DNA from: Ridgeia piscesae
Lineage: Eukaryota; Annelida; Polychaeta; Sabellida; Siboglinidae
NCBI GenBank assembly: GCA_025642075.2
Contig: JAODUO010000060.1
Coordinates: 1 to 64,000 of the forward strand
Length of the DNA: 64,000 nucleotides
Direction of reading: 5' to 3'
A program made the translations under genes and the position numbers. Positions 34,141 to 46,900 of the stretch are shown here, one piece after another (position 1 is the stretch's first letter; every line of letters begins with the position of its first letter). The notes beneath the pieces are model-generated. The model was not told the origin of the DNA. It did not search any database and saw only the letters and a list, made by a program, of their open reading frames with translations.

Positions 34141-36686
34141 AGGAACTCAAATTGAAGAACTAGATCTATCTCTATCTAAATTAGGAAACAAAATAAACAC
34201 ACATAATGTCATAATTACCGGCGATTTCAATCTTCCTAACATAAACTGGGAAAATCACCATGTCACACCTAACAGTGGATATAGTACAGTTGCTGCCAAC
34301 AAACTACTCTCCCTCGTAGAGGAACATGGACTAATCCAACATGTCAATGAACCCACACGTAAACAAGGAAATGCCAACAATATCCTAGATCTTGTCTTCA
34401 CAAATAGACCTGGGTTAATAAAGAAACTAAATGTAGTAGACGGCATAGCAGACCACAACACAATTATCATTGATGTAAATATCTCACCCAAACGCAAACA
34501 TCGCCCCAAACGAAAAAATTTCATCAGAAATAAAGCTGACCACCTTAACATCCAGAAATCTCTCGATGACTTCACACATGAATACTTCTCTTTAAACCAA
34601 AACATGACAGTCAATGACAAATGGAACCTTGTTTCAAAAAAATCATCAACATTATGAAACACTATGTACCAGTCCGTCTTACAACTTCCAGATACAACCT
34701 TCCCTGGTTCAATAAAGACTTGAAAAAATGTGCAAAAGAAAGAAACGATTATATAAGAAAGCAAAAATATCTAGAAATCCAGAAGACTGGCAAGAGTTTT
34801 GTAACATCAGGAAAGACATGCACAAACACCTTCGTTCTGCTAGACTGTCCTATATAAATCAATTCCTAACAACTGCAATAACAGACAAACCGAAAGCATT
34901 CTGGAGTTTCATTTCCAAACTTAGACAAGATAACCAGGGTATTGGGGACCTCAACATTGCGGGAAACATAATTAGCGATGACAGGCAAAAAGCAGAAGCT
35001 TTAGGCAATCAGTTCAAAAGTGTCTTTACATATGAAGGAAATTCCAAGCTGCCAAATCTGAATGACAGCCCACATGGAAAAATACCCAAATTAACAATTT
35101 CACTTAAAGGAGTACATGACCAACTATCAAAAATTAACACCTCTAAATCGCAAGGACCAGATGGCATTCCACCATGGTTTCTAAACAGATATGCCTACCA
35201 CCTAACACCAATAATACATGATATCTTCCAATCATCAGTTGACTCTGGTCAAGTCCCCAAAGCCTGGAACGAAGCAAACATAACAGCAATTTTCAAGAAA
35301 GGAAACAGGGCAGAAACTTCAAACTACAGACCAATATCCTTAACACCTGTGATTTCTAAACTTCTGGAACACATAATTCATAGCCACATCATGAAACACC
35401 TTGAACAACACCACATCCTAACTGACCACCAACATGGTTTTCGTGCAAAAAGATCAACAGAAACTCAAATAATTCAAACTGTCCATGACATAAGCAAATA
35501 TCTAGATGAAAAGAAATCTGTAGACATGGCCATTCTAGACTTCACTAAAGCATTCGACAAAGTTCCACATAAAAGACTAATCCACAAACTAAAATACTAT
35601 GGCATCACAGGCCCAATATCGTCATGGATAGAAAGCTTCCTTGCAGAAAGAACTCAACAGGTTGTAATAAATGGATCAGCATCCAAACCAATTAAAGTCA
35701 CCTCAGGGGTACCACAGGGAACCGTACTGGGGCCCTTACTTTTCTTACTTTACATAAATGATCTACCCAACAATCTCACTTCAAACGTTCGCCTTTTTGC
35801 AGATGACTGCCTACTATATCAACCAATTAAATCAGACAATGACATTTCTCTCCTCCAAAATGATCTAATCAAACTTGAGGAATGGCAAAACACCTGGCTT
35901 ATGAAATTCAATCCCACCAAATGCTTCACAATGACATTAGCCTCAAGAAAACCGACACCAAATATTTACACCTTCTGTGGCCAACAACTTAAATCTGTTC
36001 AATCACATTGTTATATTGGTGTACAAATATCAAATACATTAAATTGGACAGCACAATGCAACTCAGTCACTAGGAAAGCACAACAGACTCTAGGAGTCAT
36101 TAGGAGAAATCTAAATAAATGCCCAACCCACATTAAGTCAATAGCCTACACAACCCTTGTCCGACCAATACTTGAATATGCATCAGCATCATGGGATCCA
36201 CACTGCCTAAAACATATTAAAACCTTAGAAAGAATCCAAAGACAAGCTGCCAGATTTTGTACACATAACTATTCTAGAGAACCAGGAACAGTAACCCAAC
36301 TTTTAAAAGACCTCCAGTGGGACACCCTCCAAACAAGAAGAAAAATTAAAAGACTTAGTATAATATACAAAATGGAACATAACCTTATAGATATCCCGCT
36401 AGATCACTATATCCAACACAACACTAGAACCTCACGTAAACATGACAGTCAGTTCTTGCAAATTAGATACTCTGCAAACATATTTGGAAGCAGCTTCTTC
36501 CCAACAACAATTAAGGAATGGAATTCTCTCCCCTCAAACACTGTCTCAAGTAAATCACTAAAATCATTTCAGAATAGTTTAATCCAACATTTTTACAATT
36601 AAGTCAGATGACCCACCATGCGCACTGGCGTGATGTGTCCCTAGGACATTTTGCCAGTTAAGATACAGAAGATACAGATACAGATA
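34141..36686 (+). mobile_element. LINE Y, 5'-truncated non-LTR retrotransposon with 3' GATACA tail
   Basis: The element starts inside the apurinic-like endonuclease domain (IITGDFNLPNINW, then ADHNTIIIDV), continues through the reverse transcriptase and ends with the tail GATACAGAAGATACAGATAC (36,662-36,686). The 5' truncation and the short tandem 3' tail are typical of CR1/jockey-like insertions. It is inserted inside LINE X. Confidence 0.88.
34728..36602 (+). CDS. Reverse transcriptase ORF of LINE Y
   Basis: A 624-codon open frame carries the reverse transcriptase of a CR1/jockey-like non-LTR element, which copies its RNA at a nicked target. Motifs in order are SQGPDGIPPWFL, YRPISLTPVISKLLE, HGFRAKRSTETQI, LDFTKAFDKVPHKRL, SGVPQGTVLGPLLFLLYIND, the catalytic LFADDCLLY, and the C-terminal FFPTTIKEWNSLP. 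The endonuclease part upstream is in a different frame. Two frame changes lie before this ORF, one at the A7 run near 34,641 and one at the A6 run near 34,726, so the real polyprotein began upstream and the apparent ATG is not its start. The rest of the RT is intact, so the insertion is probably young. It is not a host gene. Confidence 0.9.
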   Translation: MCKRKKRLYKKAKISRNPEDWQEFCNIRKDMHKHLRSARLSYINQFLTTAITDKPKAFWSFISKLRQDNQGIGDLNIAGNIISDDRQKAEALGNQFKSVFTYEGNSKLPNLNDSPHGKIPKLTISLKGVHDQLSKINTSKSQGPDGIPPWFLNRYAYHLTPIIHDIFQSSVDSGQVPKAWNEANITAIFKKGNRAETSNYRPISLTPVISKLLEHIIHSHIMKHLEQHHILTDHQHGFRAKRSTETQIIQTVHDISKYLDEKKSVDMAILDFTKAFDKVPHKRLIHKLKYYGITGPISSWIESFLAERTQQVVINGSASKPIKVTSGVPQGTVLGPLLFLLYINDLPNNLTSNVRLFADDCLLYQPIKSDNDISLLQNDLIKLEEWQNTWLMKFNPTKCFTMTLASRKPTPNIYTFCGQQLKSVQSHCYIGVQISNTLNWTAQCNSVTRKAQQTLGVIRRNLNKCPTHIKSIAYTTLVRPILEYASASWDPHCLKHIKTLERIQRQAARFCTHNYSREPGTVTQLLKDLQWDTLQTRRKIKRLSIIYKMEHNLIDIPLDHYIQHNTRTSRKHDSQFLQIRYSANIFGSSFFPTTIKEWNSLPSNTVSSKSLKSFQNSLIQHFYN

Positions 36687-37071
36687 TAGCTTCTTTCCAC
36701 GAACTAGCCCAGTGGAAGAGACTTCCTTCTAATGCATTTTCCCACAACAGTCTCGACGCCTTCAAGGGTGCATTGCAGGACATTAAACCTGACAACTGCA
36801 CCCTTCAGGCAACTCCAATAAGCAATACACATCACCACCCCTGTCCCCCTCCACACCCCCACCCTCCCCTATCACCGACTTGTATTTTTCCTCATCCACC
36901 CCACCCTAATCCCATATATTCCCAAGCACAAAATACTCTTATTCCACTTCCAGATAACATGAAGCCAGCCATTCTGAAACCGACCTAGTGCGTGATGCCT
37001 ATATCTATGGTGATGCCCCAGTACGGCAGTAGGGGTTTTACACTACAACATATCAGAATCAGAATCAGAAC
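36687..37071 (+). mobile_element. LINE X, right part and 3' end
   Basis: This continues the LINE X frame: YSFFPRT, a one-base shift, then AQWKRLPSNAFSHNSLDAFK and GALQDIKP. A C-rich 3' region and a TCAGAATCAGAATCAGAAC tail follow near 37,050-37,070. Joined to the left part it gives the family signature NYYK-YSFFPRT, the normal end of such RT ORFs. Confidence 0.7.
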
Positions 37072-37993
37072 ACGTACATATCTAAAAAATAGGTAAGTCG
37101 TAAAGCCGGTCAGGGCTCAGGCATTCCGAACGTTTTCCGACGTGTTTTTAACTTCTGCTTATTTGAAGCATGTAATGATGCTGTTACCTCAGTGTGCCAA
37201 ACATATTAACCACTTACAAGACAATGGAAACAACTTTACGCAATCGTGCGCACTCAGCCAACTAGTTTGATTTCATGGATTTTGTTTACATCAACATCAG
37301 GCAAAGCAGTAGGCCAGTAAACATTGTTTACGAAACCATTGTTTACTAACCGTTAAACCGACCGTCAGTTTACTCGTAGCTTTCGGACCATTTGTGGACT
37401 ATGCATTCAGACGACACGGGCGTGGAGTTCTGTAACAAATAAATTTTCAGCATGACCGTATTTTTAATATCGTGGCCTTTTAATATTGACAGTTGGCAAT
37501 CGCGGTATAACACAGTTAACAGCACAAGACAATTTTAAGTCTGTTATTTTCATCAGTCTTCTTGAATAACTTAGTCTTTTTTGTGGAAGTTCTTTGACAT
37601 CGATTATTACAATGTTCAAGATCTATGAAAACATGCATAATTCATTGAGCGTGCGTGCGCATGTGTGTTGGCCGGTGCGTGCGTACGTTTATATGCATGG
37701 GTTTGCGTGCACGCGTCCATGCATGCATGCATTATATGTATAAAGACACGCGTGCATGAAATGACTGCGTGCATATGAAACTTCTACCAATCCGTCAACG
37801 GTCTAAAGCCTGTGAACCGGCGGGTTGATATTGTACCATATTTTCGCTCACACATAGGATGTTTATGCCCCGTTTATGTTGTTATTGAGGGGGGCCTTAT
37901 TGAGCAGCACCTGATGGAATGCAAGCTTAGCTGTCCAGTGTTTGCGCGTTGATACTTTATGCCTTAGCACATGATCTCTGCTAATACATCAAT
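37072..37993. other. Upstream region of the MFSD8-like gene
   Basis: No gene is seen. The part at 37,645-37,765 alternates purine and pyrimidine with many GTGCGTGC and TGCATGCATGCA blocks. It is a plausible Z-DNA-forming or promoter-proximal stretch 230-350 bp upstream of the ATG at 37,994. Confidence 0.4.
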
Positions 37994-40900
37994 ATGCCGA
38001 TGACAGCGAAACGAAAAAAGCGTTTATCGTACATTGCAATCGGTGGACTGTTTCTCCTTTCAGCTATTGAATACGGTAATTTTGGCTGATTACAGTCACA
38101 GGCCAGGCTAGGGTAATCATGATAACCAGGCCTATATTAAAACAGTAAGGAAGTTTTCTATATGCAGTATCGGTATACCGCAGTATCTACCGTCATCGTC
38201 ATACGATAATTATGACTGATATGATTCATAATCACATTATACTTTTTTAATTTGTGACAGTATGAATGTGGCAATTGCTCTAAAAGACTTGGTCTTAATT
38301 TTGACTTAGTAAAATTTATTTAAAATTTTGGCTTTTCTTAAAATATAAATATCAACAAAGTCAAAGGAAAGGTACATTGCACAGATTTTGTTGTTGATAC
38401 CCGTCGTACCTAACATTAGTAGCCACTGAATGACGATTTACAAACAGTATACAATAACAACTATGTCTGTGCTGACCTTCACCTTGGAGCCACACCCACT
38501 TTCATTTCTCAGAGTGTGGGCATGCCTCACTGGCTGCCAAGTTTGGTAATTTTCAGAATCACAGGCTGCATAGCACAATCTGCAGAGGGGAACACAATCT
38601 GCAAATCTGAGGAAGGGTCAATGCAATCTGCAGTCTAGCTAAAGCACCAATGTAAACATACAATGTAGAACACTTGTGAAGAGGGGAACATCTAGCTTCC
38701 AAAAGTCCAGCATAAATCCATACATAATGCCATACTTTAATTTTGTTTGACTCTGCAAACTTACATGATCAGTCTTAGCATAGGTCTGTGAATGATGATG
38801 AGGACACCACTTAATTAGCAACACGACCCTTTCTAAAATACTTACTTTAAAAAATAGTGGACTGTATGTTATAGAGAAACTAAGTAATGTTCTAGTCTGA
38901 TTCTCGTTTACACTGGATATTTTGTATACATAACTTTGATAACGAACTCACCAACTATGTTTTCCAGCAGTGGTTCCTTAGCTGTGGTGTAATGTGCCCG
39001 CTTCTGTTGCAGCTGTTATTCTCCCTACAGTATGGCTTTACATCAAGCAGCGGTTTGGGGCCAGACTCTACTTAATGGGTCTCGTTCTGTCTGCATTCTC
39101 TTTCGCTGGCTTGCTCTCGAGCCCTATCATGGGAAAGTAAGTCAAATTTCGTCAACTTTCGATGGCTGCTATTTTTTTGGTCAGAGTTGTTGTTTGCATT
39201 ACATTGAAATAACAGAACATGTTGTGTATTACATCTGATATAACTGGTTATGAAATCACATTTGGTTTTCAGTGTGCCAATATTTAGAAACAAAAGTTGA
39301 AATTGCAGTATATGAATTGTAGATATACATTAAATAAACTGTAATTAAATAAAGTAATTACCCCGTAGGGTAGTTATGAGCACACGTGTCCACTTTATTG
39401 TTAACATTTATAAATACCTGGCAGGTACTTTTAAATTTATTTAAAGACTGACCATGCTTGATCTGATGAAAAGAACATGACGAGAACATAATTTAAAAAA
39501 CATACATGTGTAGTTGTTACTTAAGTGATTGGTGAATGGTGTAAGTTGATCAGCAAATGTTTTCTTCCAGATGGTCAGACCACAGCAAAGATACAAAGTC
39601 GGTGCTGCTCATTGCAAACCTGTTTGAAATTGGAGGGAGCATCATGTATTTCTTAGGGATCAGCGGTTGGTTCTTGGTGGCAAGTCGGTTCGTTGCTGGG
39701 ATTGGTTCAGGGGTGATATCGTCCCTGTTTGCTGACATCAGTCGAATAACAACGGTCGAAGAAAGGACAGCTGTGATGTCATCATTTATGGCAGTTCGAC
39801 AGTTTGGCCTTCTTGTTGGTAAGTGCTGCCATCTACCATCTCGACATCACCTACCAGTGGGCCACCTCACCATTTTTCTAAGCCACCTCGCTCAAAACAA
39901 CATCTTGCTACGTTGTTGTTATACATTTGCCAGGGAATAGGTTAAAAAACCCTCAGAATGCACTATTTTGAAGATATATTTAAAAAACGTTTTGGGGCCA
40001 TGTCCTCAGACCCACTTAGCATCGCATCGTGCCTTCAGTGTTTGTTTACCCCACCTCACCATCATATTACAGTGTACTCACTGCCTACAATACTATTACA
40101 AATGACACAATTCTCAAACTTAAGAGAGCAACTGTATTTATATCGATGAACACTATAAGTTAAATTAAGTTAAGATAGCTTTATTGCCATGTGTTCACAT
40201 TATAGTTACAATAAAACATTAGAATATGTAATGGTATTGGTCGTGGTACTAGTACATTCACATGACAGTACATTCACATGCACCAAATGATGAAAAAATA
40301 CACTACTACTTTAAATAAAATAAATAAATAAATAAGAACAATCACATAAAAAGGTACGAATAACTTTTTTTCTTTATAACATCGATAAGTAATTGATACA
40401 ATCTAGTAGTAATATATTAGCTGAAAATATAAAATATGAAATAAAATAATATATAATAAATTATGATAAAATATACACACTAAAAACTAATAGGAAAGTG
40501 GAATATGTGCTTGCTGTGGGTGGGAGAAAAATCACTTCTGTTTTGACAGGGCTTGAATGGCTAAGGGGAAAAAGCTAGTACTAAAGTGGTTGGTCCTGGT
40601 TTTGATGGATCAGAATCGGCGACTAGATCTGTAGATGGAAGAGGTTCAAATAGGTCATGCCGTTATGGGCAGGATGGGATGAATCTTGAGAGATGATAGT
40701 GGCATATAGTAAAAAAATATTAATTCAATAAATATGATTGGTGAATTTTTTAAACAGACTATTAAAGACTTATATTAATATTTCAGTGTTTGTTTTTCAG
40801 GTCCAGGTTTCAATCTAATTTTGCGAGAACTACATTTCTACATAGGGCCTTACATTGTTGACAAATATACCGCCCCAGGGGTAAGTGAGGGTGGTTTACT

Positions 40901-43900
40901 TACATATAGTGAATCAGTCTTATTTCATTGATGGTTTGCATCATGGGTGCTAAGCATTAACATTAAGTGTTCATACCAGTTAAGTATTCATTCCAAACAT
41001 CAGAGAGGTAATTCAGTTGTTCATAAGATTGTGAAGGATTTATACTATTTCATGAAGTGTTGTATTATTGTCTGTATTAACTTGTGTACAGTATTGGAGA
41101 AATAAACACAACTTTCCATGTATGTATATGATCACTGCACTGCACTGCACTGCACTGCACTGCACTGCACTGCACTGCACTGCACTGCACTGCACTGCAC
41201 TGCACTGCACTGCACTGCACTGCACTGCACTGCACTGCACTTGCATGTTTTGATACTGTTGGCAATAATGTTTGTTCCTACTTGTTTATTGTTCCACAGA
41301 CCATCACAATAATTTGTTTAAACAACTGAAGACACTTCTTTTAAACAAGCGTTTTCACTTTGAACGAACAGTTGTACAATCTGAAAATTTTAGTATCCAC
41401 TATTTATCAACTATTTTATTATTATTTATTTAATACTTATTTATTAATATTTTAATTATAATATAAGCAACTCATACGTGTTTGTATTTTAGTCATATTA
41501 TGAAAAATATTATTGATTTATATTGAAAAATTTATACTGACCAATTTATTTTACAAATGTATTTCCATTTTAACTTTTTTAAAGGAAGTCTTTATAGTGC
41601 TGTAATGCCCCTCTGAATGGATACAATTGCCACATTTATGGTGCAGAAAAATGCCGGTAGATTATTATTATTTGCCCGTGTCCATCCTTTCTGTATGTTT
41701 GTAGTTATTCATGGCATGTGTGTGGATAGCGTATCAGTTCTACGTCGTCTTCTGCTACACCAATCTTCCACAACTGAAAATTGAACTTGAGGTTGAAAAG
41801 CAACAGATTGAGCAAAACTCAAACGACTCACCTTTCGCCTCTGAAATTTATTCACATTTGCATGAGGGCGCCACTGTTGCCACCCAGAGTGACGACGTCG
41901 CGGTACACGTCACACTTGGTGATGATCCCATTATGACGCCAGAGAGTGATGGTCCGGTGAGAACTGTCGTCGAAAATGATATGTCTGGCTTCACGTCATC
42001 GGATGACCTCATAGAAAGTGCAGAAAAATTCATACAAGTCACGGAACGACAGATCTCGAAAACATCCGTGAATACGTCATCGTCGAAAACATCTTTTCCG
42101 CGGCCGAGCGACGGGGATGCAGACAGCGAAGACAGTGGCGGGATTTTATTCAACGTGACACCATCTATGAGTGGGGTTGAACAAAGTCCCCAGCCGTGTC
42201 ATCCACAGTGCATTCCAAGTTACGGGAGTGTGAACAATGTAGCGCCCTCTACAGAGTGTCGCTGTCGGACTGCAAACATTCCATCCTCGGCAGAACACAC
42301 TGCTGGTAGCAGGGTGTACGAGGAAGTGACCGGTTATGACAGCGAAGTCCAGTGCTTGGACACAACGCACCAAGCAGGCTGGTCATGGAGTTATTATTAC
42401 AATGGTCAGTAACATTTATTTTGTACCCAGAGAACACGCTCCAATTCTGCTTAGCTACTAACAAAATTGTTGTTAAGGTGAAGCTAATTTTTGCATTTTT
42501 TAAAGGCAATTTAGTAATTACGGTACATACATTTGTAGCCAATACACTGTAGTATGAATGAATTTTTACCAATCTCACTTGTAAGACTTTATAAATTCAT
42601 ACAGACGGTTGTGGAATTGTTTTGCATGCCAGATATTGCGACATTTCAGAAGTTGCAGTTAAAGTATAAAAATATTACAAGATGCCTAATGCATGAAATT
42701 GTTAATCAACAATTTTAATTTTAAATCCCTTGAAAAAGTTTTCTAGAATGCCAACTTGACTGATACTTCTTGACTTCTTGACTAGCTACGGCTGGTGTGG
42801 ATTGTCCTTATCGGTCAAACTGGCCTTAATTTTGAACACTGATCTTTGCCGTAAACGGCATTGTTTTCTTATTCTATTAATGATTTTCAGCTGACATATA
42901 ATAATGATAATTATAATAATAACTTTATTGTTCAGTCATAGAATGGATATACATCTTGCACTTTGGAGGATGCATAAAAACACATCATAATGCATGTATA
43001 CAGGAAAATCAAGTGTACTGTATAAATAAATATGTAAACAGTAGCTGTAAAAATAGATCAAATACTGTAATAAATATGCTAAGGACAACATGACAATATT
43101 ATAAGATAAATAAATAAATGTGATAAAACAACATTGCAGTGGCTATTATTATATATGCATGTTCTATGTGAATGTATGTTTACAGAACACACAAAGGAAG
43201 AGGTCGTTGTTGTTCTCAGTGTAGTGTTTGTCGCTTTCTTCAACCAGATGGCGCTAGAGGTGGGTGATATAGGAAGAAGGTGACATACCCTGGGGTAGTC
43301 ATATAAACAAGAAAAAGTTTTAGGAAAAAAATTGTTTTAGAAAGAAATGTAACAATCCATCTGCGTGGCATCTTAATATATATTTTAGTAACTTAATCTT
43401 ACTATATAGTATATAGTATCATGTTATCATATTTTAAGTAAGTATTTTTATGTTAGCACATTTTCCTACTGATAACCTTTATTTACCTGTATTTTTAAAT
43501 GTTTATATTTACATTATTTTATTACTGTTTTATCTTTTATCTAATTTTTTGTTGTTGTTGTTGAAGACTGCTTTGGAAATAAGTATATTCCTGTGTGTGT
43601 TAGTGTGTTATCCTTAGTATTATTATATATGTGCTTCTTCTTTATTTGCTTTTGCATCAAAATTATATAATATTTACCAAATAAACTCAATCAATCAAAA
43701 ATCACTCAATCAAGAATTTAAGTAGAATTGTTTTGACTGTTTAAAAGGCCTTTCTAAATATATAATCATATGTGTAATGTTGTTTTAAATACATATTTTG
43801 GGGAGCATGTTCACATTTCAAAGAATGTGAGACTCATTCATGCAGTTTTAACGATCAGATTAATCAGTTTATGCCATTTGACGCAGTTGAGTGCGTGTAA

Positions 43901-46900
43901 CTTTCTGATACAGGCCATGTAAGTCTCGCGCTTGAAAACGAGGTTGGGGGCACTTGGGGGCAGGAAGTCCATATTTTTCATGTTGACATATAGTACTTTG
44001 TTTTGATTTTGGTTGTAATAATCGGTCTGTCCCCAAATAGTGTTTCACAGTTATATTGTTTGAAGGATAATTACAAACAGAAGCAGCGGAACACTTTGCC
44101 GGTAACAATGATCACGGAAATCATGCTTTTTAATAGATTATTTTGGTGATTGCTATGGCATCGCCAGCTAGTACTTGTGCTTGGCGATCTTGACTAATAA
44201 TGAAGAATGCCATCTTTCGCGCAGTACACCCTGTTTTGGAGGAAATGTATATACGTGTTATGATTATGTGCATTTAGACAACTTGTCAGATCGTAACAAC
44301 AAAGTGCTTATCGAACTGTACAACGTACAGTAATGTAAAATGCAAATCCTGTAAAAGACACATACAGCCTAAAATCGTGTATATTCTCTGCACTACGTAA
44401 ATCGCTATGTGTCTGTGACAGTGGTAAACTCAATATTAAATTGGACATTTAAGATAAGAAAGGTATAACGCAATATATTTATGACCTGATATTCCTAGTA
44501 TTTATCAGTCGCAAGCTACAACTGTCATCCGTCGTTATAATATTATTCTTGTGTCTAATCCCCAATCAGCTCCAGTCTCGCCATGTATCGTGACCCACTT
44601 ACAGGCCCTATTTCCAGAACTGCACAGTTGCAAGCCAACAGTTCTTATTCAACTTTATTGATTGTTGTTTTTAAATGTTAAATTGTTTATTTTCAAAAAC
44701 ATATCTCATTATATCAGTCCAGGTAACATGCAGTTCCCAAATCTCTAACCATTCCTCTTGGCTCATCAACTTAGAACACAAAGTCAACTGTATGTTTGTT
44801 TCTATTTACAGTCAATGGTAACACCACTGACAGCCAAGCTGCTACAGTGGGGGGAGCTGGAGAACAGTCTGATGTACTGCACATGTGGGGCTGAGGTGAG
44901 GTTATATGTACTGCCAGTACTGTAATGCTAGAACAATCTCATATGCTGCACTGCTGAGGTAATGTTATATGTGCTGCACTGCTAGAATACTTTGATGTAC
45001 TCTACTGTTGAGGTAATGATATATGTGCCGTGCCGTGCTGTGCCGTTAGAACAGTGTACTGACTGCACTGCTGAGGTAATGTTGTATGTACTGTGCAGTA
45101 CTGCTAGGACAGTCTAATATACTGCACTGTTGGAATGGAGGTAAATATGGTAATCAGTTTAATCATGCAATGATTTATGCAATACATTTACCTACTTACC
45201 CTGGGTAATCTGGAACCATTAACGTCAGCCTCTGGTTAACGACCACTGTAGAGTTTCCATCACTCACATGAACATTCTGCTTGTTCAATTGTTGCAACAT
45301 TAATATGACAGCACTGTTGTTTTTCCAGATTCTTCTTGTGTTTTTACTGATTCGATTTCTGAGTCGTCACATCTCCGACCGCAACTTGATGGTGATTGGC
45401 TTTGTCTGCATCACTGTCTCAGTTGCCCTGCTCATGTGGTTTCTCACAAGCTTTAAAAATGGTGGGTATGACAAAGAGCAATTGGTTAATGATAGCCCCA
45501 CTTATTGCAAGAACAGTGTAATGATAAAGTTCAGCAGTGCTGAGGTAATGTTGTATGTACTGTGCAGTACTGCTAGGACAGTCTAATATACTGCACTGTT
45601 GGAATGGAGGTAAATATGGTAATCAGTTTAATCATGCAATGATTTATGCAATACATTTACCTACTTACCCTGGGTAATCTGGAACCATTAACGTCAGCCT
45701 CTGGTTAACGACCACTGCTAGAGTTTCCATCACTCACATGAACATTCTGCTTGTTCAATTGTTGCAACATTAATATGACAGCACTGTTGTCACTGTTGCT
45801 TTTACAGATTCTTCTTGTGTTTTTACTGATTCGATTTCTGAGTCGTCACATCTCCGACCGTAACTTGATGGTGATTGGCTTTGTCTGCATCACTGTCTCA
45901 GTTGCCCTGCTGATGTGGTTTCTCACAAGCTTTAAAAATGGTGGGTATGACAAAGAAGCAATTGGTTAATGATAGCCCCACTTATCTGTGCACGATTCAT
46001 ATTGTTAATTATTCATTCCGGTGTATTTATTTATTCTTAATAATCAGATATATCGATTCTTTCTCGTAATGTGTTATTTTAATAATTACACATATGTGAT
46101 AGGGCACGGAAACTCCTTTTAAACATTGTAGTGTTATTACTGACTAAGTGTTGACTTCTCGTTATTCTCATGTAGTGTTGTCATTTGTACCCAGCCTCAT
46201 GTTGTCATCTGTCCTCAGATCTACATTACGATCTGTCCCCAGCACTATATTATGATCCATCCCCAGCCCTACATTATGATCTGTCCCCAGGCCTACATTA
46301 TGATCTATCCCCAGCCCTACATTATGATCTGTCCCCAGCCCTACATTTTGATCTGTCCCCAGTCCTACATTATGATCTGTCCCCAGCCCTACATTATGAT
46401 CTGTCCCCAGCCCTACATTATGATCTGTCCCCAGGCCTACATTATGATCTATCCCCAGCCCTACATTTGATCTGTCCCCAGCCCTACATTATGATCTGTC
46501 CCCAGCCTACATTATGATCTATCCCCAGCCCTACATTATGATCTGTCCCCAGCCCTACATTATGATCTGTCCCCAGCCCTACATTATGATCTGTCCCAGC
46601 CCTACATTATGATCTGGTCCCCAGCCCTACATTATGATCTGTCCCCAGGCCTACATTATGATCTATCCCCAGCCCTACATTATGATCTGTCCCCACGCCT
46701 ACATTATGATCTATCCGCAGCCCTACATTATGATCTATCCCCAACCCTACATTATTATCTGTCCCCAGGCCTACATTATGATCTGTCCCCAGCCCTACAT
46801 TATGATCTGTCCCCAGCCCTACATTATGATCTGTCCCCAGCCCTACATTATGATATGTCCCCAGCCCTACATTATGATCTGTCCCCAGCCCTACATTATG

